DNA of 31,639 bases from SYFY01 sp031385325 (GTDB lineage: Bacteria > Pseudomonadota > Gammaproteobacteria > Pseudomonadales > Azotimanducaceae), in contig JANNBJ010000140.1 of the NCBI GenBank assembly GCA_031385325.1, forward strand, positions 1-31,639, read 5' to 3'. Within the stretch, counting starts at the first letter, position 1; each line of letters begins with the position of its first letter. Under the pieces are notes generated by a model. It ran no database searches. It worked only from the letters and a program-made list of their open reading frames with translations, and was not told the origin of the DNA. A program made the translations under genes and the position numbers. Below, in pieces: positions 1 through 7,364 of this stretch.

Positions 1-165
1 ACCTGCTCTTTTTTTTTTTTTTTGTGGTTTTTTCGCTTATTTTCAGGTTTTCCGCCTGTGTGTGTGCCAGGGGGGGTTGCCCCCCAAGGGGCGTTCGCCC
101 TTGCAATGCCCCCAAACGCCGCCAGACGCCTTGCAGAACTCGCTGAAATGACGCGAATCACCGAC
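1..165. other. Non-coding edge region with T-tract and G/C hairpins
   Basis: This stretch lies beyond the 3' end of metY and I see no gene in it. It has a run of 15 T (9-23), a second T run (28-33), and two adjacent hairpins. Hairpin one is six G (71-76), loop TTG, six C (80-85). Hairpin two pairs AAGGGGCG (86-93) with CGCCCTT (96-102) around a TT loop with one bulged G. For metY, which reads leftward, the tract after the hairpins is A-rich in the transcript, so this is not a classical intrinsic terminator for it. The T-tract could instead end a rightward transcript from outside the window. Confidence 0.45.
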
Positions 166-1437
166 TCACGACACTAGCAGTGCCTGATCAAGATCCGCAA
201 TGATGTCGTCGATATGCTCAATCCCGACGGACAGGCGAATACCCTCCGGTGACACCCCTACGGCGCGCTGCTCTGCCTCGGACAGCTGACGATGGGTGGT
301 TGACGCCGGATGACAGGCCAGTGACTTGGCGTCACCAATGTTGACCAGTCGTTTGAACATTTTCAGCGCATCATAGAACTTCACCCCGGCTTCAAAGCCT
401 CCCCTCACACCAAACGTCAGGATTCCAGAGGCGTAGCCGCCCATGTATTTCCTCGCCAAAGCATGATTCGGATGCCCTTCCAGACCGGCATAACTCACCC
501 AGCTGACTTTGCTGTGACCTTGCAGGTGTCTGGCCACGGCCAGTGTATTGGTGCAGTGTCGCTCCATGCGCAGTGGCAGCGTTTCTATGCCTTGCAGAAT
601 CTGAAACGCGTTGAACGGAGACAACGCCGAGCCGGTATTGCGCAGCGGTACCGTGCGGGCTCGTCCGATATAGGCAGCAGCACCAAAGGCCTGCACATAG
701 ATCACGCCGTGATAACTGGCTTCCGGCTGATTGAACATCGGATAACGCGCGGCATGTTCAGCCCACGGGAACTGACCTGAATCAACGATGATGCCACCCA
801 GTGTGGTGCCGTGTCCGCCCATGTACTTGGTCAGTGAATGCACGACGATGTCGATGCCATGGGCGATCGGTTTCAACAGGGAGGGGGTGGCCACCGTATT
901 GTCGGCAATGGTTGCGATACCCCGCCTGCGAGCCATCGCTGCAATCGCCGCCACGTCAACGATGTTGCCCGCAGGATTGCCAATGGTCTCCATGAAGATC
1001 GCCTTCGTTCGGCCGTCGATCAGCTTCTCGATCGCGGCCGGTGAATCATTCTCGGCAAACCGCACTTCAATACCCTGCTTTGGCAGCATGTGTGCGAATA
1101 ACGTGTAGGTACCACCGTAGAGCTGGGGTACGGAGACGATGTTGTCGCCGATTTCAGCCAGGTTGAGCACGGCGTAGTTGATGGCGGCGCTGCCAGCCGA
1201 CACGGCAAGCCCCGCGATACCACCCTCCAGCGCGGTTACACGCTGCTCGAGCACATCGTTGGTCGGATTCATGATCCGCGAGTAGATGTTGCCAGGTACC
1301 GCCAGATTGAAGAGATCGGCGCCATGCTGGGCATTGTCGAATTCGTAGGCGACGGTCTGATAGATCGGCACCGCAACCGCGTGGGTGGTGGGCTCGCTCT
1401 GATAACCGGCGTGAATCGCGATCGTCTGGTCTTTCAT
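166..1437 (-). CDS. metY: O-acetylhomoserine sulfhydrylase (MetY-type, PLP-dependent)
   Basis: This is a 423-residue Cys/Met metabolism PLP enzyme. It is expected to make homocysteine from O-acetylhomoserine and sulfide in the cytoplasm. Visible family features are the N-terminal TIAIHAGYQ, the substrate-loop region YSRIMNPTNDVLE, an SAGSAA cofactor-phosphate region, the Asp of IADNTVATP, and the Schiff-base lysine in HSLTKYMGGHG (about residue 204). Length fits MetY (about 420-440). The reading frame opens 11 codons earlier, but I chose the ATG at 1437 because GAGGAAAGC lies directly upstream and the N-terminus then matches the family. It is divergent from the acyl-CoA dehydrogenase gene at 1563, with repeats between them. 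A related gamma-synthase/lyase activity cannot be excluded. Functionally it pairs with cysK further right as a sulfur-assimilation gene. Confidence 0.9.
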   Translation of the reverse strand: MKDQTIAIHAGYQSEPTTHAVAVPIYQTVAYEFDNAQHGADLFNLAVPGNIYSRIMNPTNDVLEQRVTALEGGIAGLAVSAGSAAINYAVLNLAEIGDNIVSVPQLYGGTYTLFAHMLPKQGIEVRFAENDSPAAIEKLIDGRTKAIFMETIGNPAGNIVDVAAIAAMARRRGIATIADNTVATPSLLKPIAHGIDIVVHSLTKYMGGHGTTLGGIIVDSGQFPWAEHAARYPMFNQPEASYHGVIYVQAFGAAAYIGRARTVPLRNTGSALSPFNAFQILQGIETLPLRMERHCTNTLAVARHLQGHSKVSWVSYAGLEGHPNHALARKYMGGYASGILTFGVRGGFEAGVKFYDALKMFKRLVNIGDAKSLACHPASTTHRQLSEAEQRAVGVSPEGIRLSVGIEHIDDIIADLDQALLVS

Positions 1438-1476
1438 GCTTTCCTCGATGGCTCTTGTCTGAATCCGCATTCTGCC

Positions 1477-1557
1477 GTATCCACGTCGTCACGGGATATG
1501 TCCTGCGATAACTGTCCTGCGATAACATGGCCCGCTGACTCTCATGAACGTGGATAC
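1477..1557. promoter_or_regulatory. Divergent metY/ACAD intergenic region with inverted and direct repeats
   Basis: A perfect 10-bp inverted repeat, GTATCCACGT (1477-1486) and ACGTGGATAC (1548-1557), brackets a perfect 14-bp tandem duplication of TGTCCTGCGATAAC (1499-1512 and 1513-1526). The right arm ends 5 nt before the ATG of the plus-strand gene. Such symmetry between divergent genes suggests an operator. I see no convincing sigma-70 promoter on either strand and no known box such as the MetJ repeat AGACGTCT. Confidence 0.4.
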
Positions 1558-1562
1558 CAACC

Positions 1563-2768
1563 ATGGAACTTTCTTACGGCCCGGAATACGAGAATTTTCG
1601 TACACAGGTTCGCGACTTTCTGCGCACCCACGGCTCCAAGGCGCCCAAGGCTGGTGGTTTGCGATCACCCGCGGCGAAAGACTGGCAGGCTCTGTTGATC
1701 GAAGAGGGGTACGCAGCACGGACCATACCCAAGGAATACGGAGGGTACGGCGCGCAGCCAGACATACTCAAGTCACGCATCATCGCCGAGGAGTTTGCCA
1801 CCGCGCAGGTTCCGGGAGGTCTGGGAGGCCAGGGAATCTCGATGCTGGTACCAACACTCCTGGAGTTAGGTACGCAAGCCCAGAAACAGCAGTTCATCGC
1901 GCCAACCATTCGTGGCGAAATGCTGTGGTGCCAGGGATATTCCGAACCCGGAGCGGGCAGCGACCTCGCCAGTCTGCGCACGGCGGGAGTGCTCGATGGC
2001 GACGATTGGGTGATCAATGGCCAAAAAATCTGGACCTCCACCGCGCACCTGGCAGACTGGATCTTCTGTCTCGTCCGCACCGAACCCGATGCACCCAAGC
2101 ACAAGGGAATTTCCTTTCTGCTGTTCAACATGAAAACACCGGGTATCGAAATCCGTCCGCTGGTCGATATGACCGGCAATGCCAATTTCAACGAAGTCTT
2201 TTTCACCGACGTTCGGGTGCCCAAGAACCAGATCGTCGGCCAACGTGGCCAGGGCTGGGCAGTGGCCAACAGTATTCTCGGCTTTGAACGGGATTCGCTG
2301 GGCGATCCAAACGCTACCTTGTCCCGGCTGAACCGGTTGTTCGAACTCATGCAGGAAGAGACTGTCGACGGCACTCGTGTCATCGACAATGCAGCGATGC
2401 GCGATCGCGCCATGCAGATCCAGGGACGGGTCATGGCCATGCGGTTCAATGAACTGCGGGTCCTGTCGGCAAAGGTCAACAACAAAAACGACGCCTCACT
2501 GGCTCGGCTGATTGGCAAGCTGCAGGGCACGGAACTGCGTCACGATCTGGAAGGGCTCGGTATCGACGTGATGGGTGAAATCGGCCTGGCCTACAAGGAC
2601 AACCCGCTGCTGCGTGACGCCGGCATGTGGCAGTACCACTACATGTTCTTCCTCGGCCTCATCATCGGCGGTGGCACCTCACAGATTCAGAAGAACATCA
2701 TCAGCGAACGCGGTCTGGGCATGCCACGCGAACCCCAGGTCATCACCGCACAGGCGGAGAAAAAATAG
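1563..2768 (+). CDS. Acyl-CoA dehydrogenase, FAD-loop-bearing subunit
   Basis: This 401-residue acyl-CoA dehydrogenase family protein is expected to introduce an alpha,beta double bond into an acyl-CoA. The N-terminal helical domain is followed by the flavin/substrate segment YSEPGAGSDLASLRT (about residues 126-140) and INGQKIWTS (about 152-160). The C-terminal half ends in a GGGTSQIQKNIISERGLG segment, as in FadE-type enzymes. It lacks the RxQFxxPIxxFQ flavin-contact segment of classical homotetramers, and its partner 3 nt downstream supplies one. That fits the heteromeric alpha/beta dehydrogenases known from steroid and branched acyl-CoA degradation. The start MELSYGPEYENF matches the family, although no strong ribosome-binding site precedes it. 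The substrate cannot be read from sequence. Confidence 0.88.
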   Translation: MELSYGPEYENFRTQVRDFLRTHGSKAPKAGGLRSPAAKDWQALLIEEGYAARTIPKEYGGYGAQPDILKSRIIAEEFATAQVPGGLGGQGISMLVPTLLELGTQAQKQQFIAPTIRGEMLWCQGYSEPGAGSDLASLRTAGVLDGDDWVINGQKIWTSTAHLADWIFCLVRTEPDAPKHKGISFLLFNMKTPGIEIRPLVDMTGNANFNEVFFTDVRVPKNQIVGQRGQGWAVANSILGFERDSLGDPNATLSRLNRLFELMQEETVDGTRVIDNAAMRDRAMQIQGRVMAMRFNELRVLSAKVNNKNDASLARLIGKLQGTELRHDLEGLGIDVMGEIGLAYKDNPLLRDAGMWQYHYMFFLGLIIGGGTSQIQKNIISERGLGMPREPQVITAQAEKK

Positions 2769-2770
2769 TC

Positions 2771-3835
2771 ATGGAATTTGGTCTCTCTGAAGAACAGGTG
2801 CTGCTGGTCGACACCGTTCACAAGTACCTGGACACGTCAGCACAGTTGGCGCGCGTGCGGGATTTTGCAGTCAAGCCCAACGACGCTGATATCTGGCGGG
2901 GCCTGATCGACATTGGCATTGGCGGTCTGCTGGTTCCCGAAGCGCACGGAGGTGTCGGGCTGGGTTTTGTCGAAGCTTCGATCATCGCCGAGATACTCGG
3001 CGCCCACGTCACGCCATCACCGTTTTTCGGTACGGCCGTGGTGTTGCCATCGGTGCTCAATCGCGTTGATCCGGATTCGAGTCTGCTCGGCGAGATCGCC
3101 AGCGGCACGCTGCGTTGTGGTATTGGCCTGGCCGAAGCCAACGGTGCCCGTAATGGCGCCGCCATCGTCAATCGTGGTGGCAAACTCACGGGCAGGGCGC
3201 TGTTTGTCATCGATCCCTTGGCCAACGTGTTTCTGGTTAGCGATGCACAGCGATGTCTCTACCTGGTTGAAGCGGGAGCAGCCGGCCTGTCGACCCGACC
3301 ACTCACCAGCATCGATGCAACCCGGCCGGTGTTCGAACTGACCCTCGGCAATACGCCTGCCCGCAAGCTCTCGAACTCGCCGGAAGATCTGCTCTGCGCG
3401 CTGGATGTTGCGCGCGTGATGCTGGCCGCCGATACGCTGGGGGCGGCGCAGAACATGCTGAACCAGGCGGTGATGTATGCCGGACAGCGCGAACAGTTCA
3501 ACCGACCGATCGCAACGTTTCAGGCGGTGAAACACATGTGCGCAGAAATGGCCGCAGAGCTTGAACCCTGCCGCGCCTTTGTGTGGTATGCCGCGCACGC
3601 CCTCAACACATTGCCTGCCGAGGCCCGTCTGACTGCTTGTCATGCAAAGGCTCATCTTGCCGAGGTTGGACAGTTTGTCGCCAGAACTGCCACCGAGGTG
3701 CATGGTGGCATGGGGTTCACCGATCTGGTCGGTTTGCATTACTGGTTCAAGCGCATTGGCTTCAATCGACAGATGCTGGGTACACCAGAACGACTACGCG
3801 AAGAAGCAGCCAGGCTGCAGGGGCTGGTTGCATAA
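2771..3835 (+). CDS. Acyl-CoA dehydrogenase, partner subunit
   Basis: This 354-residue acyl-CoA dehydrogenase family protein is shorter and more divergent than its neighbour. The start MEFGLSEEQ (ATG at 2771, two bases after the upstream stop) is typical of the family. A longer in-frame extension from 2627 lies inside the upstream gene and is discounted. The central GxGSD flavin loop is degenerate (LAEANGARNGAAI, about residues 120-132). The C-terminal domain keeps RxQFxxPIxxFQAxxH (about 240-255) and VHGGMGFT. Its strengths and weaknesses complement the upstream subunit, so an obligate heteromer is the likely form. The stop codon is two bases before the ATG of lon, implying translational coupling with a protease gene. 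Confidence 0.87.
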   Translation: MEFGLSEEQVLLVDTVHKYLDTSAQLARVRDFAVKPNDADIWRGLIDIGIGGLLVPEAHGGVGLGFVEASIIAEILGAHVTPSPFFGTAVVLPSVLNRVDPDSSLLGEIASGTLRCGIGLAEANGARNGAAIVNRGGKLTGRALFVIDPLANVFLVSDAQRCLYLVEAGAAGLSTRPLTSIDATRPVFELTLGNTPARKLSNSPEDLLCALDVARVMLAADTLGAAQNMLNQAVMYAGQREQFNRPIATFQAVKHMCAEMAAELEPCRAFVWYAAHALNTLPAEARLTACHAKAHLAEVGQFVARTATEVHGGMGFTDLVGLHYWFKRIGFNRQMLGTPERLREEAARLQGLVA

Positions 3836-3837
3836 CA

Positions 3838-6183
3838 ATGACCGACAACTACAGTTCCCTGCCGATCCTGCCGCTCAAGGATACGGTGGTATTTCCCCAC
3901 ATCGTTGCGCCATTGTCCGTCGGACGACCACGTTCACTGGCAGCCGTGCAGGCAGCGGCTGACAATTCCCGCACCTTTCTGGCGGTTGCGCAGCGCGAAG
4001 GCGACATCGAAGACCCGACCATCGATCAGCTGTACCCGGTTGCGACGCTGGTCACCATCAATCGAATCGAGAAGCGCAAACAAGGCGCTCAGGTGATCGT
4101 GCAAGGTGAACGGCGTGTGCGCCTGCTCATGGCTGCCGATTCAGAAGGCTATCTGTCGGCCAACTACGAGCCACTGCCCGTCCTCGGTTTTCCGGTGGAA
4201 GGCCCGGAACAGGCGGAAGTCGACGCCCTGCTGCGAGAAAACCAGCAGCTGTCGCAGCGCATCGCCCTGCTCTATGACCAGGAAAACGGGCAGCAGATCT
4301 ATCAGCAACTGGTGGGTGGAATCACAGATCCCATTGCCCAGATGTATCGTATTGCCTCCCTCGCCAACCTCACGGTCGCCCAGGAGCAACACGTGCTCGA
4401 ACAGGACACCACACGGGATCTGATGCAGGCGGTGCACGATATCCTGCAACATGAATTGCGGGTGACTGAAGTTCGTCGTCAGATCGCTGAAAAGGCGCAG
4501 GGGGATCTGGAAACCCAACAGCGTGAACATGTCCTGCGACAACAGAAAAAGGCCATCGAACAGGCGCTGGGAGACGGTGATGATGATGGGGACGAACTCG
4601 ACGCCCTCAAGGCAAAACTGGATGAAGCGCAGCTAACTGACAAAGTGCGCACTGAGGTCAATCGGGAATTCAAACGCCTGAAACGGATGTCGGCCAATGC
4701 CGCCGATTATCAGGTGGCCCGCAGTTATCTTGAGCTGGTCGCCGAGCTGCCATGGCACGAGCGCACCACCGATCTGCTTGATCTTGGCAACGCACAGACT
4801 GTGCTCGATGAAGATCACTACGGTCTCACCGAGATCAAGGAACGCATTCTCGAAACGCTGTCCGTCATGCGGCTGAACCCCGAAGCCAAGGCGCCGATCA
4901 TGTGCCTGGTGGGTCCACCAGGCGTTGGCAAGACCAGTCTAGGCCAATCGATTGCCCGTGCCATGGGTCGAAAGTTCGAGCGACTCTCCCTCGGCGGCAT
5001 GCATGACGAAGCTGAATTGCGCGGCCATCGACGCACCTACATTGGTGCCATGCCGGGTCGCATCATCCAGGCCGTGCGCCGCGCCGGCGTTCAGAACCCC
5101 ATCATCATGCTGGACGAAATTGACAAACTCGGACGTGACTTTCGCGGCGATCCCTCTGCGGCACTGATGGAAATCCTCGATCCGGCACAGAATCGGGAGT
5201 TCCTCGACAACTACCTGAATCTGCCTTACGACCTGTCAAAGGTCATGTTCATCACCACGGCCAATACGCTCGACGGTATTCCTCGCCCGCTTCTTGATCG
5301 CATGGAGATACTCGAACTCTCCGGCTACAGCGACCTGGAAAAACATGGCATCGCACGGCAATACCTGATTCCTCGTCAGATTCGCGAAGCCGGGCTGACC
5401 GCTCAGCAATTGACGATCAATGATGATGCACTCACCTTCCTGGCGCGACGCTACACACGGGAAGCCGGTGTGCGAGAACTGGAGCGCACACTCGGGCGCC
5501 TGGCACGCAAACGGGCACGTATGGTGGTGGATGCTTCCGATACTTCTGCGCCTCTGGATTCCGCAGCAATTCGCACCCTGCTCGGTCCGGAAAAATTCAA
5601 ACCCGATCAGGGGCGCGGCCCGATGCGAGCAGGCGTGGCCACCGGGCTCGCCTGGACGGAAGTGGGTGGCGATGTTCTCTACATCGAGGCTTCGCTCACG
5701 CCGAAGGATGAAAAAGTCACCCTCACTGGGCACCTCGGGCAAGTCATGCAGGAATCGGCGCGGGCAGCTCGCAGTCACATCTGGTCGGTCGCCGAAACCC
5801 TCGGTATCGATCGCGCCCGCATCGAAAACACAGGGGTCCACGTTCATGTGCCAGCCGGAGCGGTTCCCAAAGACGGCCCATCTGCCGGCGTCACCATGGC
5901 GACGGCGCTGGTCTCGGTCTATCTGGACCGGCCGGTGCGCAGTGACGTGGCGATGACAGGTGAACTCACACTGGCAGGTCTTGTGCTGCCGGTCGGCGGT
6001 ATCAAGGAAAAGGTTCTGGCGGCCCACCGGGCTGGCATCAGGCATGTCTTCCTGCCGCGCGAAAACGAGGCTGACCTGGACAAGCTTCCGCCATCCGTGC
6101 GCGCTGATCTCACGTTCACACTGATCGACAAGCTTGAGGATGTTCTGCCGAGCGCGCTTGAGCCCGCACAACCTGTCCACTAA
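3838..6183 (+). CDS. lon: ATP-dependent Lon protease
   Basis: This 781-residue LonA-type protease degrades misfolded and selected regulatory proteins in the cytoplasm. Order of domains: N-terminal substrate-binding domain beginning LPILPLKDTVVFPHIVAPL, a coiled-coil linker around residues 190-270 with an acidic DGDDDGDELD stretch, an AAA+ module with Walker A GPPGVGKTS (Lys365) and Walker B IIMLDEIDK, then the peptidase domain. The catalytic dyad is Ser682 in PKDGPSAG and Lys725 in GGIKEK, equivalent to E. coli Ser679 and Lys722. Length matches the E. coli enzyme. The ATG at 3838 follows the dehydrogenase stop by two bases; an upstream extension lies within that gene and is rejected. The usual clpP-clpX neighbours are absent, so this may be a second Lon copy or a relocated one. 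Confidence 0.96.
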   Translation: MTDNYSSLPILPLKDTVVFPHIVAPLSVGRPRSLAAVQAAADNSRTFLAVAQREGDIEDPTIDQLYPVATLVTINRIEKRKQGAQVIVQGERRVRLLMAADSEGYLSANYEPLPVLGFPVEGPEQAEVDALLRENQQLSQRIALLYDQENGQQIYQQLVGGITDPIAQMYRIASLANLTVAQEQHVLEQDTTRDLMQAVHDILQHELRVTEVRRQIAEKAQGDLETQQREHVLRQQKKAIEQALGDGDDDGDELDALKAKLDEAQLTDKVRTEVNREFKRLKRMSANAADYQVARSYLELVAELPWHERTTDLLDLGNAQTVLDEDHYGLTEIKERILETLSVMRLNPEAKAPIMCLVGPPGVGKTSLGQSIARAMGRKFERLSLGGMHDEAELRGHRRTYIGAMPGRIIQAVRRAGVQNPIIMLDEIDKLGRDFRGDPSAALMEILDPAQNREFLDNYLNLPYDLSKVMFITTANTLDGIPRPLLDRMEILELSGYSDLEKHGIARQYLIPRQIREAGLTAQQLTINDDALTFLARRYTREAGVRELERTLGRLARKRARMVVDASDTSAPLDSAAIRTLLGPEKFKPDQGRGPMRAGVATGLAWTEVGGDVLYIEASLTPKDEKVTLTGHLGQVMQESARAARSHIWSVAETLGIDRARIENTGVHVHVPAGAVPKDGPSAGVTMATALVSVYLDRPVRSDVAMTGELTLAGLVLPVGGIKEKVLAAHRAGIRHVFLPRENEADLDKLPPSVRADLTFTLIDKLEDVLPSALEPAQPVH

Positions 6184-6210
6184 CAAAGAACTACACACTC
6201 AAGCAGTACT

Positions 6211-6936
6211 ATGAAGAAGTATTCCATGCGTCAAGGATTTGCGCTCCTGCTGTTGGTTCTGCCGATTCTGTCGACCGCCAGCGACCTTGCCTGGTACGTC
6301 GCTGGCCGGACCAGCATCGGCCGAATGGTGATGAAAAATGCCGATCACAACGGCAGCGTCGGCACTGGAGTCCCGATTCAGGGCATCACGGACGGTGAGT
6401 TTCTGGAAACGACCAAACGCGATTACTCCAACGGGATCGGTGGTGCGATCGGCTTTGACCGTGGCGACTGGCGTCTGGAAAGCGAATTGTTGTGGCGCTA
6501 CCGTTCCGACTGGGACCTTGCAGCGCCGACACCATCCGACGGTACCGTCACGCTGTTCCGCACGAACTATGGCACCACTACCCTGTTCCTCAACGTGATG
6601 CGTCGTGGCGCGTTTGGCGGGCGCTGGTTTTGGGAAGCCGGCGCAGGTGTCGGGATGGTGCGCAAAGCCTATGACAGTGAACTCGACAAACGCAGCGATA
6701 CCGGTGGCAGGCTTTCGGACGTCCAGATCAAGGAACGCAGCACTGAAACAGACGTTGGCTGGCAATTGCTGGCGGGTGTCTCACGCAGGATCGGTGAGCA
6801 CTGGAGTGTGCACCTGCGCTACCGACATGCTGACTTTGGCGACCTGCAGGCTGGTCCCTACCAACCGCGCAGTGAACGAGTTACCGCCGATCTGGACGCC
6901 CACGAAGCGACCCTGGGATTCGAGCGCAGCCTGTAG
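6211..6936 (+). CDS. Predicted outer-membrane beta-barrel protein
   Basis: This 241-residue protein has a likely Sec signal peptide (MKKYSMRQ, a Leu-rich core, then STAS at about residues 21-24). The remainder shows alternating polar/aromatic strands typical of a small eight-strand barrel, for example RLESELLWRYRSDW, TLFLNVMRRG, WFWEAGAGVGMV, WQLLAGVSRRIGEHWSVHLRYRH (shown in part) and ATLGFERSL at the end. The closing strand ends in Leu, not the usual Phe or Trp. I cannot assign it to a named porin family; OmpW- or Ail-like barrels are comparisons only. It follows lon by 27 nt with a weak ribosome-binding site. An in-frame ATG at 6226 would still leave a signal peptide. Role unknown. Confidence 0.72.
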   Translation: MKKYSMRQGFALLLLVLPILSTASDLAWYVAGRTSIGRMVMKNADHNGSVGTGVPIQGITDGEFLETTKRDYSNGIGGAIGFDRGDWRLESELLWRYRSDWDLAAPTPSDGTVTLFRTNYGTTTLFLNVMRRGAFGGRWFWEAGAGVGMVRKAYDSELDKRSDTGGRLSDVQIKERSTETDVGWQLLAGVSRRIGEHWSVHLRYRHADFGDLQAGPYQPRSERVTADLDAHEATLGFERSL

Positions 6937-6957
6937 TCGATGCGCGGATTTCCATGC

Positions 6958-7023
6958 GATACTCCGCCCCCTCCTGAGCCAGTCGCCTGCGTCTCAGGGC
7001 ATACCAAAAACAAGTTCGGAGAG
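6958..7023 (+). promoter_or_regulatory. Possible promoter and leader hairpin of the 98-residue gene
   Basis: GATACT (6958-6963) followed by a GC-rich discriminator resembles a -10 element. The -35 is poor (TAGTCG, 18 nt upstream). The leader contains a 6-bp inverted repeat, CCTGAG (6973-6978) and CTCAGG (6993-6998), then GGAGAG (7018-7023) as ribosome-binding site for the ATG at 7029. The promoter call is weak; the hairpin and ribosome-binding site are seen directly. Confidence 0.3.
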
Positions 7024-7028
7024 TAGAC

Positions 7029-7325
7029 ATGAGCGCAGACGGCACCTGGAACACCACCATGAACACCCCGATGGGCGCACAGCAAGGCACCCTGACACTG
7101 GCTGCTGCTGGCGGCGCACTGAACGGCAAGCTGAGTAGTCCACAGGGCGAAATCGCGATCATGGATGGCAAGGTAGACGGCAACAACGTCACCTGGAAAG
7201 CCAACATCACCTCGCCAATGGCACTGACTCTCGAGTTCAGCGCAACCGTTGACGGTGACAAGATGAGCGGCAACGTCAAGCTTGGCGCATTCGGTAACGC
7301 AACCTTCAGCGGTACGCGCGCCTGA
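7029..7325 (+). CDS. Small hypothetical beta-rich protein, 98 residues
   Basis: I do not recognise a named function. The protein is short, without a signal peptide or membrane segment, and reads as a series of short strands broken by Gly, Asn and Asp: GTWNTTMNTPMG, QGTLTLAAAGGALNGKL, GEIAIMDGKVDGNNVTWKA, LTLEFSATVDGDKMSGNVKLG, ATFSGTR. This suggests a small antiparallel beta-sheet or barrel with repeated 'D/N-G' turns. The GGAGAG ribosome-binding site six bases before the ATG and the possible own promoter support it as a real gene. It sits between an outer-membrane barrel gene and an acyl-CoA carboxylase subunit. A lipid- or ligand-binding role is possible but unsupported. Confidence 0.75.
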   Translation: MSADGTWNTTMNTPMGAQQGTLTLAAAGGALNGKLSSPQGEIAIMDGKVDGNNVTWKANITSPMALTLEFSATVDGDKMSGNVKLGAFGNATFSGTRA

Positions 7326-7364
7326 TGTAGTCCGTCAGATGGCCAGTGGAGGTCTCGAGCTTAG

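Noticed and set aside
9..33. Intrinsic terminator of metY
   Set aside because: On the metY transcript strand the tract is A-rich, not U-rich.
1438..1562. SAM riboswitch upstream of metY
   Set aside because: The whole divergent gap is 125 nt and shows repeats, not the conserved core of a SAM riboswitch that I can recognise.
1574..2530. 318-codon minus-strand open frame
   Set aside because: It is antisense to the first acyl-CoA dehydrogenase and Ser/Arg-rich without any family match.
5236..6198. 320-codon minus-strand open frame
   Set aside because: It is antisense to the Lon peptidase domain, whose catalytic residues are intact.
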